Shown: positions 53,383-62,709, numbered from the stretch's first letter. The stretch: 64,000 nt of DNA from Flavobacterium hankyongi (GCF_036840915.1 NZ_CP085725.1:496001-560000); one strand, 5' to 3'. Made by a program: numbers and translations. The notes: a model not told the origin generated them from the sequence alone.

Positions 53383-53822
53383 ATGAAAATTGACGATGAA
53401 ATTTCTGAAAAAGAGAGTAATATATTAAGTTTTATTTTCTTTTTTTTGTTGTCTTAGTGATGCCTATAACTTATTTTATTTTGAAAGATCGTTTTGATAA
53501 CAAAGAAATTGAAAATAATAAAGGAATAACAGTAGCTAAGTATTCATTTTGTAAGCATGGTAATAAGAATACTACAACAGCCTTTTTTAAGTTTTATGTA
53601 AATGGAACTAACTATAGAATTAGTGTTGGAGGCTGCCCAGAAAATTCATCCGAAATGCTCAATAAATATTATGTTTTATATTACTCGAAATTGGATCCAA
53701 ATAAAGCTAAGATTGATTTTTCTAAAGAAGTAACTGACACAATTGAAATTATACAGGCTGGATTTAGTAAAAATGAGATTTTGGGCAAGCCATCAACTTA
53801 CGATTGGGATTGGCCTCAATAA
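53383..53822 (+). pseudogene. small membrane-anchored protein gene, frameshifted in a T8 run
   Basis: An ORF opens at the ATG at 53383, two bases behind the peptidase stop, and runs MKIDDEISEKESNILSFIFF before a TAG at 53455. A second ORF in another frame covers the rest (start GTG 53457 or ATG 53460 to stop 53820-53822). Eight T at 53440-53447 separate the frames. One extra T would join both into a single protein of about 146 residues with a helix SFIFFFFVVLVMPITYFILK followed by a soluble part with three Cys or more. The simplest reading is one gene broken by slippage or a sequencing error. The role is unknown. Confidence 0.6.
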
Positions 53823-53854
53823 TTGAATCAGTAATTTTTCAAAACTATATTTTA

Positions 53855-53884
53855 AAAAAGTTGACTTCAAGTCAACTTTTTTTA
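53855..53884 (+). terminator. terminator behind the split gene
   Basis: AAAAAAGTTGAC pairs with GTCAACTTTTTT around TTCAA and is followed by a T run. Confidence 0.9.
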
Positions 53885-53891
53885 TTTCCAC

Positions 53892-53899
53892 TATCTTTG
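53892..53899 (+). promoter_or_regulatory. putative -7 box TATCTTTG directly before the RluA-type gene
   Basis: TATCTTTG fits TAnnTTTG and ends four bases before the ATG at 53904, so the transcript probably has no leader. It stands immediately behind the terminator of the previous unit. Confidence 0.5.
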
Positions 53900-53903
53900 C
53901 GCC

Positions 53904-55574
53904 ATGCCTACATCTTTATTTCAAAACTTTAAAGCCAATATTTCAGGAATTGCTTTACCTGAAAAATTCAATTTTCCTTTTTATTATGAGCCACATGAGT
54001 TAAGTCAAATAGCAGCTCAAGAATTACAGTCTTATCTTGAAACACAATCTGATTTTGAGCATAATTTTGGGTTAAATGACGAACAGGAAGGTTTAGTAAT
54101 TGGAAAAATGTTTGGCGTTTTAGTTTGCCAAAATCAACAGGGAGAGTTAGGTTATTTATGGGCTTTTTCGGGAAAATTAGCAGAGCAAAATCATCATGAT
54201 TATTTTGTTCCTACTGTTTTTGATATGTTGGATGAAAATAGTTTTTTTAACCTTGAACAAGATAAAATCAATGCTATAAATAGAGAAATTGAACGGTTAG
54301 AGTCTCAAAGTGATTATCAAAAGGCTTTATTAGATTTAGAGACAATTAAAACCGAAGCCGAACAAGATATTTCAAGACATAAAGCAAACTGTAAAATTCA
54401 AAAAGCAGATAGAAAAGAAAAACGTGCTCAAGCTGAGCAAAATTTAACTCCAGAAGAATTTCAAAGATTGATTCAAGAATTAAATGAACAAAGCCAGCAG
54501 GAAGGAATTTTATTAAAGAAAATGTCAGCTTATTGGAATTATAAACTTGTTGATACACAAAAAGTTGTTACTTCTTTTGAAGATAAAATAATTGCGTTGA
54601 AAGAGTTGAGAAAAGAAAAATCGGCGGCTTTACAACAAAGACTTTTCGCAGAGTATTCGTTTTTAAATCAGTTCGGAAAATCTAAAAGTCTCGGTGAAAT
54701 ATTTAATGATAATCCGCCAGCAGGAGCAGGGGAGTGTGCAGCTCCTAAATTACTACATTACGCATTTCAACATCAATTGAAACCTATTTGTATGGCCGAA
54801 TTTTGGTGGGGACAATCACCAAAATCTGAAGTCAGAAAACACAAACACTTTTACCCATCATGTAAAAGCAAATGCGAGCCTATTTTATTGGGACATATGC
54901 TAGAAGGCATCAAAATGGATGATAATCCATTTTTAGAAAATCCAGCTGAAGGAAAAGATATTTCAGTGATTTTTGAAGATGAGTTTTTAGCTGTGATTAA
55001 TAAACCAGCCGAATTTTTATCGGTACCGGGAAAAGAAATTCAAGATTCGGTTTATCAAAGAGTAAAAACGCTGTACTCAAATGCAACGGGTCCTCTTATT
55101 GTACATCGTTTAGATATGTCGACTTCTGGTTTAATGTTAATAGCCAAGACTGAAAAAGTATATGTAATGCTTCAGCATCAATTTATAAAACCTACTGTTA
55201 AAAAATGTTATGAAGCGCTTCTTGATGGAGTTTTAGTTGATCAAGAAGGAACCATTGATTTACCTCTCCGAGTAGATTTAGATGACAGACCTCGACAATT
55301 GGTGTGTTATGAGTACGGTAAATCCGCAAGAACTAAATGGGAAACAATTTCTGTAGAAAATGGAAAAACGCGCGTTCATTTTTATCCTATAACTGGTAGA
55401 ACACATCAGTTGCGAGTTCACGCTTCACATCCTTTAGGATTAAATACTCCAATTGTTGGGGACGATTTATATGGTGAAAAAGCTGACAGATTGCATCTTC
55501 ATGCCAAATCATTAACGTTTATACATCCTATTACAAAAGAAGTTGTTACGCTAGAAGTTAATGCAGAATTTTAA
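53904..55574 (+). CDS. RluA family pseudouridine synthase with long N-terminal extension
   Basis: This 556-residue cytoplasmic protein has a catalytic RluA-type domain in its C-terminal 200 residues. The catalytic Asp lies in IVHRLDMSTSGLMLIAKTEK (HRLD), with VINKPAEFLSVPGK before it and YPITGRTHQLRVHASHPLG after it. The first 350 residues contain a coiled-coil (about 125-240, rich in Glu, Lys and Gln) and a Cys-containing region (PSCKSKCEPI) absent from standard RluA. This long form is known in Bacteroidota and some gammaproteobacteria and is annotated as an rRNA pseudouridine synthase; the target base is not known here. Confidence 0.88.
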   Translation: MPTSLFQNFKANISGIALPEKFNFPFYYEPHELSQIAAQELQSYLETQSDFEHNFGLNDEQEGLVIGKMFGVLVCQNQQGELGYLWAFSGKLAEQNHHDYFVPTVFDMLDENSFFNLEQDKINAINREIERLESQSDYQKALLDLETIKTEAEQDISRHKANCKIQKADRKEKRAQAEQNLTPEEFQRLIQELNEQSQQEGILLKKMSAYWNYKLVDTQKVVTSFEDKIIALKELRKEKSAALQQRLFAEYSFLNQFGKSKSLGEIFNDNPPAGAGECAAPKLLHYAFQHQLKPICMAEFWWGQSPKSEVRKHKHFYPSCKSKCEPILLGHMLEGIKMDDNPFLENPAEGKDISVIFEDEFLAVINKPAEFLSVPGKEIQDSVYQRVKTLYSNATGPLIVHRLDMSTSGLMLIAKTEKVYVMLQHQFIKPTVKKCYEALLDGVLVDQEGTIDLPLRVDLDDRPRQLVCYEYGKSARTKWETISVENGKTRVHFYPITGRTHQLRVHASHPLGLNTPIVGDDLYGEKADRLHLHAKSLTFIHPITKEVVTLEVNAEF

Positions 55575-55677
55575 TAGATCTTACGTTTTATCTCTTCCAA
55601 TAAATCGCCCTTTGCTCAATAAAAATTAATAGCTTTTGCTATGCTTTTCTTTTAAATGTGATGAATGATAGCAACTG

Positions 55678-55716
55678 TTACAATTTTTGTTTGCAAAACA
55701 AATATTAAAATTGTAA
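55678..55716. repeat. inverted repeat in the 206-base gap behind the GH9 gene
   Basis: TTACAATTTT at 55678 pairs with AAAATTGTAA at its far end, with a smaller inner repeat (TTTGTTT/AAACAAA). No T run follows the stem on either strand, so a terminator role is unclear. The rest of 55575-55780 holds nothing recognisable. Confidence 0.4.
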
Positions 55717-55780
55717 AGTTATTTTAGTTGTTTTTAAATTTATATTATTAATTAGAAAGATTTGCTAATTTTTTTTGGTT

Positions 55781-57874
55781 TTATTTTTCTCCAATAATTA
55801 TCTTTTGAGTAGATATTGAACCATTATCGAACTCTATTTTCAACCAAAATACTCCTTTCCTATCAATATTGTACTGTTGTTTGTTTAGAGAATTTATTTT
55901 TATAGATTTTCCTAAAATATCGTAAGCAGTAACCTTTGCAATTGTTTTTGGTGCATAAATTTGGAAAGTACCTGTTGAAGGATTTGGAAATACACTAATG
56001 TTTTCGGATATATTAGTGATATTATTTGTATTTAGTGTTGTATCGTAATTCGCGATTACTCCTGATAATAATCGAATATAAGCCGCTTGATAATAGATGG
56101 CAGGTTCGGAAACTTCCCAACTGTTGTTTGGATAGCCGTCGTTAAAATCTAGATACGATTTAGAAGCAGGTTGTCCATAAGGAGGAGAAACTGTTGTAAC
56201 GGTGAAATCTTTATTAGGACCTCCAACCACAAAGCCTGGAGCAGGTCCATTGGAAGAAAGCAGTGCATTATCATAGATAGAACCGTTGGCAAACCATGTG
56301 TGGTATATTTCATTAATAGAATAGTCGGCACCAAAGGCGTACATGTTAGAAAGTTGTACAATGCCAAGTGGGTTTACTCCGTGAAAACTGTGGACAAATT
56401 CTTTGGCTCTATTTTTTAATCCACTCGGATTAGATCCAATATTATTTTTGGCATATAGCAAGTTTAAATTTCCATAACTGGCTTTTGCTTTGTTACTTCC
56501 CCAATAGTAAGACCAAGAAGGGAGAAAGTCGCGGTATAAACCTAGATTACTACTTCCGTAATAATTATTCCAATTATTGGTTACATCGGTTTGCACCGAA
56601 TTTCGGATAGAATTTACCAAACTACTATTTGCATTGGATAAGGTAGTGTAATATAACAAAGCATCTTGCATTACTGTATAGTCGGCTCCCCAGTTAGAAT
56701 CTGATAAAGGCGTTATTAATGGAGCATTTGTGGTAACAAAGTTGTGGTAAGTATTTTGATTGGTTAATTGAAACAAATAAATCGCAGCACTTACCATCAT
56801 GGTTTTTTGATTTGTAACACTAGTATCTGCATCTCCAGAAACTATTTCGCCATTATCACAATTGGTTTGCAAGGTATTTGTGTTAAAATAGGGAAGTGTA
56901 TAATTATAACAAGCAATGGCACGATTTTGTAATTGGGTCGCATAAGCGGTATTTCCAATAGCATTAAAGATAATGGCAGCATGCGAGAATGTACTTGCAA
57001 TAGTTGCAGAGGCCGAAGTACATAAATTACCATAATAGCGGGGATTGGTATTGGCGCTTGGAGGATAATTACTATTGTCGGAATAGTTTTTACTACCCAT
57101 TTTGATATAAGCAGAACCATCTGCGTTTGACATTTTGTATAACCAATCTAGTTCGTACTTGATTTCATCGAGTAGATCAGATGTCCCGTTGCCACTTTCT
57201 GGAATATTCCAATTGTCTCCAAAAATAGCAGGATTGCTTTCATATGCCATCAATAAATCGTGAATAACACTATACGTAAAGGTTACATATTTGTTGTAAT
57301 CGCCTGCATCAAACCAACCGCCAGATAAATCTTTTTCGGTAGCAGCATTTCCTTGTGCAAAAACAGATCGAGCATTATAATCCTGTAGGTTGTTATTAAA
57401 GTTCATTCCATCGGTCCATTTGGAATTAGCATAAGGAACCACTTTGGTAAAGTTGCAACGGTTATAGTAAAACATTTTGGTCGCTGCTTTTAGTACTTCG
57501 GTATACGGATTAGTTCCAATGACAAAAGAGGCAGAACTTTTATTGTTAGTCGCATCATAAATGTAGTAAGTTCCTGGAGTGGTTACACTTGTAAAGTCAA
57601 ACCACCAACCTTTATCACCTGAAAAAGTATCTGTTGCACCACTATTCCATGAAGTTATAACTCCTGTATATACTACGATGTTGGAACTGTTCTTTACTTG
57701 AAGTGTTGCTGGAGGGGCATAACTTTCGGCAGCATTGAAACCAGTTTGAGGGTCACGTAAGACTGCTACTTTGGGTGCATTGGTAAAATAACCAAATTGA
57801 TCTACTTCTATAAATGGATTTTGTGCTACCGTAAGGTTATAAATGAATAGAAATATTAATATCGTTTTTTGCAT
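55781..57874 (-). CDS. glycoside hydrolase family 9 cellulase with T9SS sorting domain
   Basis: This 697-residue protein is exported (QKTILIFLFIYNLTVAQ), with an N-terminal cellulase Ig-like domain (FIEVDQFGYFTNAPKVAVLR), a GH9 (alpha/alpha)6 domain and a type A sorting tail. GH9 marks are GGWFDAGDYNKYVTF near residue 190, HSFHGVNPLGIVQLSNMYAF near residue 500 and WEVSEPAIYYQAAYIRLL near residue 595 with the acid Glu. The tail SVFPNPSTGTFQIYAPKTI and the ending with Lys-rich strands fit T9SS C-terminal domains that anchor the protein at the cell surface. The enzyme cleaves beta-1,4-glucans (cellulose or mixed-linkage glucan). It is the 3' end of the minus-strand block. Confidence 0.92.
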   Translation of the reverse strand: MQKTILIFLFIYNLTVAQNPFIEVDQFGYFTNAPKVAVLRDPQTGFNAAESYAPPATLQVKNSSNIVVYTGVITSWNSGATDTFSGDKGWWFDFTSVTTPGTYYIYDATNNKSSASFVIGTNPYTEVLKAATKMFYYNRCNFTKVVPYANSKWTDGMNFNNNLQDYNARSVFAQGNAATEKDLSGGWFDAGDYNKYVTFTYSVIHDLLMAYESNPAIFGDNWNIPESGNGTSDLLDEIKYELDWLYKMSNADGSAYIKMGSKNYSDNSNYPPSANTNPRYYGNLCTSASATIASTFSHAAIIFNAIGNTAYATQLQNRAIACYNYTLPYFNTNTLQTNCDNGEIVSGDADTSVTNQKTMMVSAAIYLFQLTNQNTYHNFVTTNAPLITPLSDSNWGADYTVMQDALLYYTTLSNANSSLVNSIRNSVQTDVTNNWNNYYGSSNLGLYRDFLPSWSYYWGSNKAKASYGNLNLLYAKNNIGSNPSGLKNRAKEFVHSFHGVNPLGIVQLSNMYAFGADYSINEIYHTWFANGSIYDNALLSSNGPAPGFVVGGPNKDFTVTTVSPPYGQPASKSYLDFNDGYPNNSWEVSEPAIYYQAAYIRLLSGVIANYDTTLNTNNITNISENISVFPNPSTGTFQIYAPKTIAKVTAYDILGKSIKINSLNKQQYNIDRKGVFWLKIEFDNGSISTQKIIIGEK

Positions 57875-57963
57875 GGCTAATATGTTTTTATGATTTTCAT
57901 ATTTTATACGGTGAAGTTATCTCTTCTTCCTTAAAAAGAAAATAGTAAAAGAGATAATTTGAA

Positions 57964-58665
57964 TTAATGAGAACTACTTTTAGAAACTTGTTGTATAAAC
58001 GTATCGAAATCGGGTAAATTTTTATTCTCGTAAATTTCTATAAATTGTTTGAATTGCATATAGCCATATACATAAGGGTTAGCGGATGCTTGCTCATAGT
58101 TTTTGCTAAAATATTCTTCTATCGTTGCGCCTGCAGGAACCGGATTTGGTAATTTTGCCCAGATTTTTTTGGCAGCTTCATAGCATTCTTTTAGTTCTTT
58201 TTCTCGATGGTGTTTTTTCCACCAAAGCATGGCAACAGTATTGGCAAAATATTCTCCTTTATAAGAACCTTCCAATTGTCCTTTTATCAGGAATTCGTAG
58301 GCATGTCCTAGTTCGTGCGACAAATAAAATCCGTTAAAAAATAATCCGAAAATTCTTTTGCCTTCGGCCTCACTTCCTGCAATTTCGTAAAAGAATTGTT
58401 TTTGTTCCGGAATTACTTGTTCCCAAAGCGGAATGTTAGCGGCATCTTTGTAAAAATAAATCAGATACGGTGTGGTATGTAAAACGGTTTTAATGTTGAA
58501 CTTGATTTTTTTATTGTTTTTGTGAATGTCTTTAGTAAAAGATTTGGTGATGGTGTTGGCATCTTTTACTAATGCAATAGAGTCGGAGTAGGTCGTAAAC
58601 CATTTTTTTTGCGCCATGCTAATTTGTATCGAAAAAATTAGCAAAAGAAAGAGTGTTTTTTTCAT
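57964..58665 (-). CDS. secreted HExxH zinc peptidase-like protein
   Basis: This 233-residue protein begins with a signal peptide (KKTLFLLLIFSIQISMAQ). It has HELGH at 117-121 and a likely third ligand Glu138 in GEYFANTVAML, a gluzincin-type arrangement. The Ala-Asn after the Glu resembles the E-x-x-A-D of the other two HExxH proteins in this window. I do not recognise its family beyond this. The ATG at 58665 is chosen because it starts a clean signal peptide; an in-frame ATG at 58701 adds 12 polar residues. It lies 42 bases behind the SMP-30-like gene and 89 bases before the GH9 gene. Confidence 0.7.
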   Translation of the reverse strand: MKKTLFLLLIFSIQISMAQKKWFTTYSDSIALVKDANTITKSFTKDIHKNNKKIKFNIKTVLHTTPYLIYFYKDAANIPLWEQVIPEQKQFFYEIAGSEAEGKRIFGLFFNGFYLSHELGHAYEFLIKGQLEGSYKGEYFANTVAMLWWKKHHREKELKECYEAAKKIWAKLPNPVPAGATIEEYFSKNYEQASANPYVYGYMQFKQFIEIYENKNLPDFDTFIQQVSKSSSH

Positions 58666-58707
58666 ATTGTTTTTGTTAGGGAATAATTGTTTTAAATGCA
58701 ATATTGG

Positions 58708-60081
58708 TTATGGAATAATGACTTTTTTTGTGATAATAGTCCCGTTTTCCATTTCTAATTGTAAAAAATAGATGCCAGAATTTTGTATAGAATACTTATT
58801 ATCTTGGGTTATGGATAACGGAATTTGTTTTCCAATAGGATCGTAAACGGTTATTTTTTGTATGGCTAATGAAGAATCGATTTGAAAGGTTCCTGAAGAA
58901 GGATTGGGATATACAGAAACGGTAACGGACTTAGAATCTACTTCCTTTCGATTTAAAATTTGGGTTGAAGTTGCCAAATAAATGCCACCATTGCCAGGAT
59001 TTGTAGAAGTTATTGGTAATTGATAGGTAGTAAAGTTGTTGGCTATATTGGAAAGTGTTGCAATATCTAACCACATGCCGGATCCGCTTACTTGTTCGTT
59101 CACATATATTCTATCTATGGCAGTATCTATTTGCATTCCGCCTAATTGTCCACGACCAGTAACAGAGGAAGGCAAATTCCATACTTGATAACCACTAGTA
59201 CTGTTTGTTAAATTAGGATTTGCCTCTGTACTGGCAGTATTTAAAATTACACTTTGTAGTTGCGTACTAATTCGAACTAAGGTTGGCGCTGCATTCGTAC
59301 CCGAATCATTATTGTTGGCCACCCATAATTTACCAGTACTATCTATAGCAATTCCTTCTGGTTGGGCAAAAGCACTACTTACAGCTAAATTTTGTAAGCT
59401 AGCGATAGTGTTTTCTACATGTCCGCCATTCGCGCTCCAAGAAGTACTGTTGGTCATAAAAGAATGAAAAGTAGTATTTGTCGTATTTAAATCGGTGCTT
59501 TTTATACCAATTACTCTGTTGTTTCTATAATCGGTAGCCCAAAGATTGCCACTTCCATCTAATACAAAATTGGCAAAATAAGAAAGAGAACCACCATTTC
59601 CTAGATCTATACGGGTAGCATAATTGGAAGCGGCGGTATATTTTACAATATGCGTATCTAGATAACTTCCTTCGGAAGTGTATATGTTTCCAGAAGCATC
59701 TGCCGTTATTCCTACATAATCATTTCCAATATTAGTAATTTGGCTAACGTTAGCAATAGCATTGGCGGGATTATTGCCATAACCAGGAAATCGGTAAATT
59801 CTTTGGTTAGCAGAGGTCAGCGTTACGAATAAATCATTGCCATACATCACAGTGCAATTTGGACTTGCAGTCGTAGCCAAACCATTTGGTAAACTATTCA
59901 AATTAATAGTATATGCGGGATTTACTGCGATAGTGGAAGTTGTTGTTGGAAAATAAGTTTTAATAGTGTTATTACCAAATTCGGGAACCACCAATGCTCG
60001 GTTTATTAATTGGGCATTTCCTGCGAAAAAGCAAAAAAGAGCACCTAATACATAGATTTTTGAAGTAATTTTTTTGTTCAT
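58708..60081 (-). CDS. SMP-30/NHL-like beta-propeller protein with T9SS sorting domain
   Basis: This 457-residue protein has a signal peptide (about 1-23) and a propeller made of NHL/SMP-30-like blades, for example GNLWATDYRNNRVIGIKSTD, PEGIAIDSTGKLWVANNNDS and DRIYVNEQVSG. The tail SVYPNPSSGTFQIDSSLAIQ followed by an I-Y-F-L-Q-L-E-M strand is a type A T9SS sorting domain. It is therefore probably surface-attached. The blades may bind a ligand or have lactonase-like activity, but no active site is certain. It is 12 bases behind the DUF5829-like gene and shares its tail type with the GH9 protein. Confidence 0.8.
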   Translation of the reverse strand: MNKKITSKIYVLGALFCFFAGNAQLINRALVVPEFGNNTIKTYFPTTTSTIAVNPAYTINLNSLPNGLATTASPNCTVMYGNDLFVTLTSANQRIYRFPGYGNNPANAIANVSQITNIGNDYVGITADASGNIYTSEGSYLDTHIVKYTAASNYATRIDLGNGGSLSYFANFVLDGSGNLWATDYRNNRVIGIKSTDLNTTNTTFHSFMTNSTSWSANGGHVENTIASLQNLAVSSAFAQPEGIAIDSTGKLWVANNNDSGTNAAPTLVRISTQLQSVILNTASTEANPNLTNSTSGYQVWNLPSSVTGRGQLGGMQIDTAIDRIYVNEQVSGSGMWLDIATLSNIANNFTTYQLPITSTNPGNGGIYLATSTQILNRKEVDSKSVTVSVYPNPSSGTFQIDSSLAIQKITVYDPIGKQIPLSITQDNKYSIQNSGIYFLQLEMENGTIITKKVIIP

Positions 60082-60093
60082 ATGTTTAGTTTT

Positions 60094-60945
60094 TTAGGAT
60101 TGGAATAGTAGTTTGGCAGTATCTTTAGAAATCGAAATAGATAGATTTGCCGATATGGGTATAATTCTGTTGGAGAAATTTTGGTTTAGCTGCACCGTAA
60201 TTTCTTTTAAAAGTGTTTTTGGTAGCTTTTTATTTTTTGTGTAATAAATTTGGAAGCCATCACATTGTAAATAATCTTGGTGTAAAGTATATCCAAGAGT
60301 AGCAGCAACTTTTTTTAGATAATGCCATCCTTGTGTATTAACTTCTATAGAAATGGTTGTAATAGATTGAAATTTTCTAGGATATTTAGAAGTACCGTAT
60401 ACTATTTTGTTAAATTCTGCTGGGGAAATGGATAAAAGAAGTTGTTCTTCTGTAAACCCTAACATTTTTAGATAATCGGCACTATATTCTATAATAGAAA
60501 TTTCTGAATTGGATTTATTTCCGGTTGTTTTTACGGCAGAATACCATAAATCTGAGGTATTACCAGAATCTAGATACGTTTTTTCTAATACTAATTTAGT
60601 ATCCTTTTTTTGCTTTTGGATACTGTCTAGATATCCAATTTTTCTGGCTTTAAATTCGATTCCGAAATCCTGCAGATTATCTCCGAATTTTTTATTTCCG
60701 TTGGGCTGGAAAAACTCCAAGGTTGCAAATTCTCCAATATAATATTTGCCAGTATATTCGTCTTTGTTGGTTTTGGTGGTATTTTCTTTACAAACAAAAA
60801 GAGTATCTTTTATAAAAGAATTGGAAAATAAGGCCGCATAATCTTCTTTCGGAATACAAACAAAAATGGTATTTGCATCCGTTTTGGATTGCCCGTTGGT
60901 TAGCAGGGAAATGCTATAGAAAAAACAAAATAAAAGCCATTTCAT
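60094..60945 (-). CDS. exported DUF5829-like protein
   Basis: This 283-residue protein has a signal peptide (KWLLFCFFYSISLLTNGQ). Its segment NTIFVCIPKEDYAALFSNSF with TGKYYIGEFATLEFF and GIEFKARKIGYLDSI after it resembles DUF5829 proteins, which have a glyoxalase/VOC-like first strand pattern. No metal-binding set can be confirmed. A putative -7 box TATCTTTG lies about 20 bases upstream on the minus strand (60966-60973), after a 118-base gap, so this is a likely transcript start for the 60.9-55.8 kb genes. The family call is tentative. Confidence 0.5.
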   Translation of the reverse strand: MKWLLFCFFYSISLLTNGQSKTDANTIFVCIPKEDYAALFSNSFIKDTLFVCKENTTKTNKDEYTGKYYIGEFATLEFFQPNGNKKFGDNLQDFGIEFKARKIGYLDSIQKQKKDTKLVLEKTYLDSGNTSDLWYSAVKTTGNKSNSEISIIEYSADYLKMLGFTEEQLLLSISPAEFNKIVYGTSKYPRKFQSITTISIEVNTQGWHYLKKVAATLGYTLHQDYLQCDGFQIYYTKNKKLPKTLLKEITVQLNQNFSNRIIPISANLSISISKDTAKLLFQS

Positions 60946-60965
60946 ATTTTACAATATTTATGGAT

Positions 60966-60973
60966 CAAAGATA
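60966..60973 (-). promoter_or_regulatory. putative -7 box TATCTTTG in front of the DUF5829-like gene
   Basis: On the minus strand TATCTTTG fits TAnnTTTG and ends 20 bases before the ATG at 60945. A TTG about 27 bases upstream is slightly too far for a standard -33 element. Confidence 0.4.
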
Positions 60974-61063
60974 TTTGACCATCTTGTTTTTTTAATGGGA
61001 CAATTCGTGAACTGTGAGTTTGAATGCGTTAACTGTAATTTTTACTCCGTAAGATTCTGTATG

Positions 61064-61498
61064 TCAGAAAATATATTCCTTGCCGATAATCAAAGAGAGT
61101 ATTCCCAAACCCAATAGCAATAGTAATCCTGGTATTTCTTTCCAAGAAATTACTATTGCTTTTTGTGCATGGTTGATAGGATAGGCGATGGTAATTTTTT
61201 CACCTATTTCATAATTAGACAACATAAAGAGTTGTGGCAAATTACTATATGCTTTTACACTTTGATTTTTGGAGGTACGGAATGCAAAATAGGGACTTCT
61301 TCCGGACAGTGTTTTGTTGTTTTGCACCATACGCGCACCGTTAGAACTAACTTTAAATCCTATGACTGTAGCGGTGTTTACTTCTCCTTTTTGGGAGTAC
61401 AGGAACATTTTATACACAAAACTGGAAGCATATAATGTGAGCCCAAAGCCAAAAAGGAGCAGGATACAACCCATTGTCTTTTTGTTTTTAATTTGCAT
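61064..61498 (-). CDS. DUF3592 membrane protein
   Basis: This 144-residue protein has a first helix (MGCILLLFGFGLTLYASSFV), a beta-rich extracytoplasmic loop and a second helix (GLLLLLGLGILSLIIG). The middle reads TATVIGFKVSSNG, YFAFRTSKNQSVKAYSN and YEIGEKITIAYP, the typical order of DUF3592, which is a two-helix protein of unknown function. The ATG at 61498 fits. It lies between the LGFP-repeat gene and the DUF5829-like gene on the same strand. Confidence 0.75.
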   Translation of the reverse strand: MQIKNKKTMGCILLLFGFGLTLYASSFVYKMFLYSQKGEVNTATVIGFKVSSNGARMVQNNKTLSGRSPYFAFRTSKNQSVKAYSNLPQLFMLSNYEIGEKITIAYPINHAQKAIVISWKEIPGLLLLLGLGILSLIIGKEYIF

Positions 61499-61537
61499 TT
61501 TTCTTGGTTTTATTAGAAATCAGAATGTCTGAATTTT

Positions 61538-62707
61538 CTATCTTTTTTGTTCAAAAGCACCTAAACTTTTGGAATAGTAAATGGTTCCTCCTTCAAAATT
61601 TTGGTAGATAGTGCCATCGGAAGCTTTGCCCTCATCCGAAATTGGAAAACCCAAAGAACCTGTTTCCCAACCTTTTTTTGCATAGTAATCAAAAATAGGT
61701 CCTTTTAAAATCACAAATGCCGTTATTTGATTGTTGATTACTAGTTTTGGATTTTCATAAATAAAGCCTTTTTGAAATTCTGCGAAATGATATCTAAAGT
61801 TTTTAGGATAATTTTTATTAGGAGTCACCAAGTCTCCCAAGTAAGAGTCTACGCCACCTGTGCTTTTCCACTTGGTGTAAATTCCATTTTTTTCACGAAA
61901 GGTATTGTAAATAACTTTGTACGGAGAAGCTTTACAGGAAATTACAGCACCAAATTCAAAATATTGCACCGAATTGTTGTTTTTTATGATTTCATCACTT
62001 ATCGGATAGCCTAAATTTCCTTTTTCCCAGCCTTCTTTTTTCCATACTTCGGTAATCATTTTCGGAACGGCAAAAGTTCCTAAGTTAGGATGATAGTAGA
62101 TGGCACCTCCTTGAAAAAAATTGAAACGACCATAACCATCAGGAGTCGAAGTTTCATCTGTAACAGGAAAACCTAAAAAAGAATTTTCCCAACCCAAGGA
62201 AGCCCATTTATCTTTGATACTTCCATGAACTTCAAATGCTCCCGAGGTTGGACTCCAATAAATGCTTCCTCCTTCAAAATGTTGTCCTGCACCATTTTTT
62301 TGTGGGGTTTTAAATTCATCGGAAATAGGAGCCCCTAAAAAATACTTTTGGTTCACTTGTACTCCTCGTCCGTTTTTTTCTTTTATAATATCCCCTTCAA
62401 GCAATGCCGTATATTTTTTATAAATTTCCCCCCAAACCGCAAAGGCATCGGCATTTTGGGACTTACAATATATGGCTGCAGTCATGTCTGAAAAGTTCAC
62501 ATAGTACATAAATTTACCTTGATCGGGAGTTGACAGTGGTTGGTAATTTAAATCATAACGCGGACTTACAGGTCGAAGCTTGAGCTTGTCTGCTTTTTCA
62601 ATAATTTTAATTCGTATATCCTCTACGTTTGATTTTGATTTTCCTTGTGCTATTACAGTGGGATGGTATGCCAAGAAAAGCATCATCCAAAATATTATTT
62701 TTCTCAT
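61538..62707 (-). CDS. secreted LGFP-repeat protein
   Basis: This 389-residue protein has a signal peptide (RKIIFWMMLFLAYHPTVIAQ) and about five LGFP repeats, a module of about 50 residues that binds cell-wall or surface glycans in actinobacteria and others. The repeat cores are FLGAPISDEFKTP, FLGFPVTDETSTP, NLGYPISDEI, a weaker YLGDLVTP and SLGFPISDEGKAS, each followed by a GGxIYxxP/S-x-x-GAF strand. No catalytic domain is seen. It is two bases behind the beta/gamma-crystallin gene, so the two are almost surely co-transcribed. Confidence 0.85.
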   Translation of the reverse strand: MRKIIFWMMLFLAYHPTVIAQGKSKSNVEDIRIKIIEKADKLKLRPVSPRYDLNYQPLSTPDQGKFMYYVNFSDMTAAIYCKSQNADAFAVWGEIYKKYTALLEGDIIKEKNGRGVQVNQKYFLGAPISDEFKTPQKNGAGQHFEGGSIYWSPTSGAFEVHGSIKDKWASLGWENSFLGFPVTDETSTPDGYGRFNFFQGGAIYYHPNLGTFAVPKMITEVWKKEGWEKGNLGYPISDEIIKNNNSVQYFEFGAVISCKASPYKVIYNTFREKNGIYTKWKSTGGVDSYLGDLVTPNKNYPKNFRYHFAEFQKGFIYENPKLVINNQITAFVILKGPIFDYYAKKGWETGSLGFPISDEGKASDGTIYQNFEGGTIYYSKSLGAFEQKR

Positions 62708-62709
62708 AA

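Noticed and set aside
56842..57120. Minus-strand 92-codon frame inside the GH9 gene
   Set aside because: Same strand but other frame of a long gene with clear family motifs; repetitive Ile/Pro/Leu content is a frame artefact.
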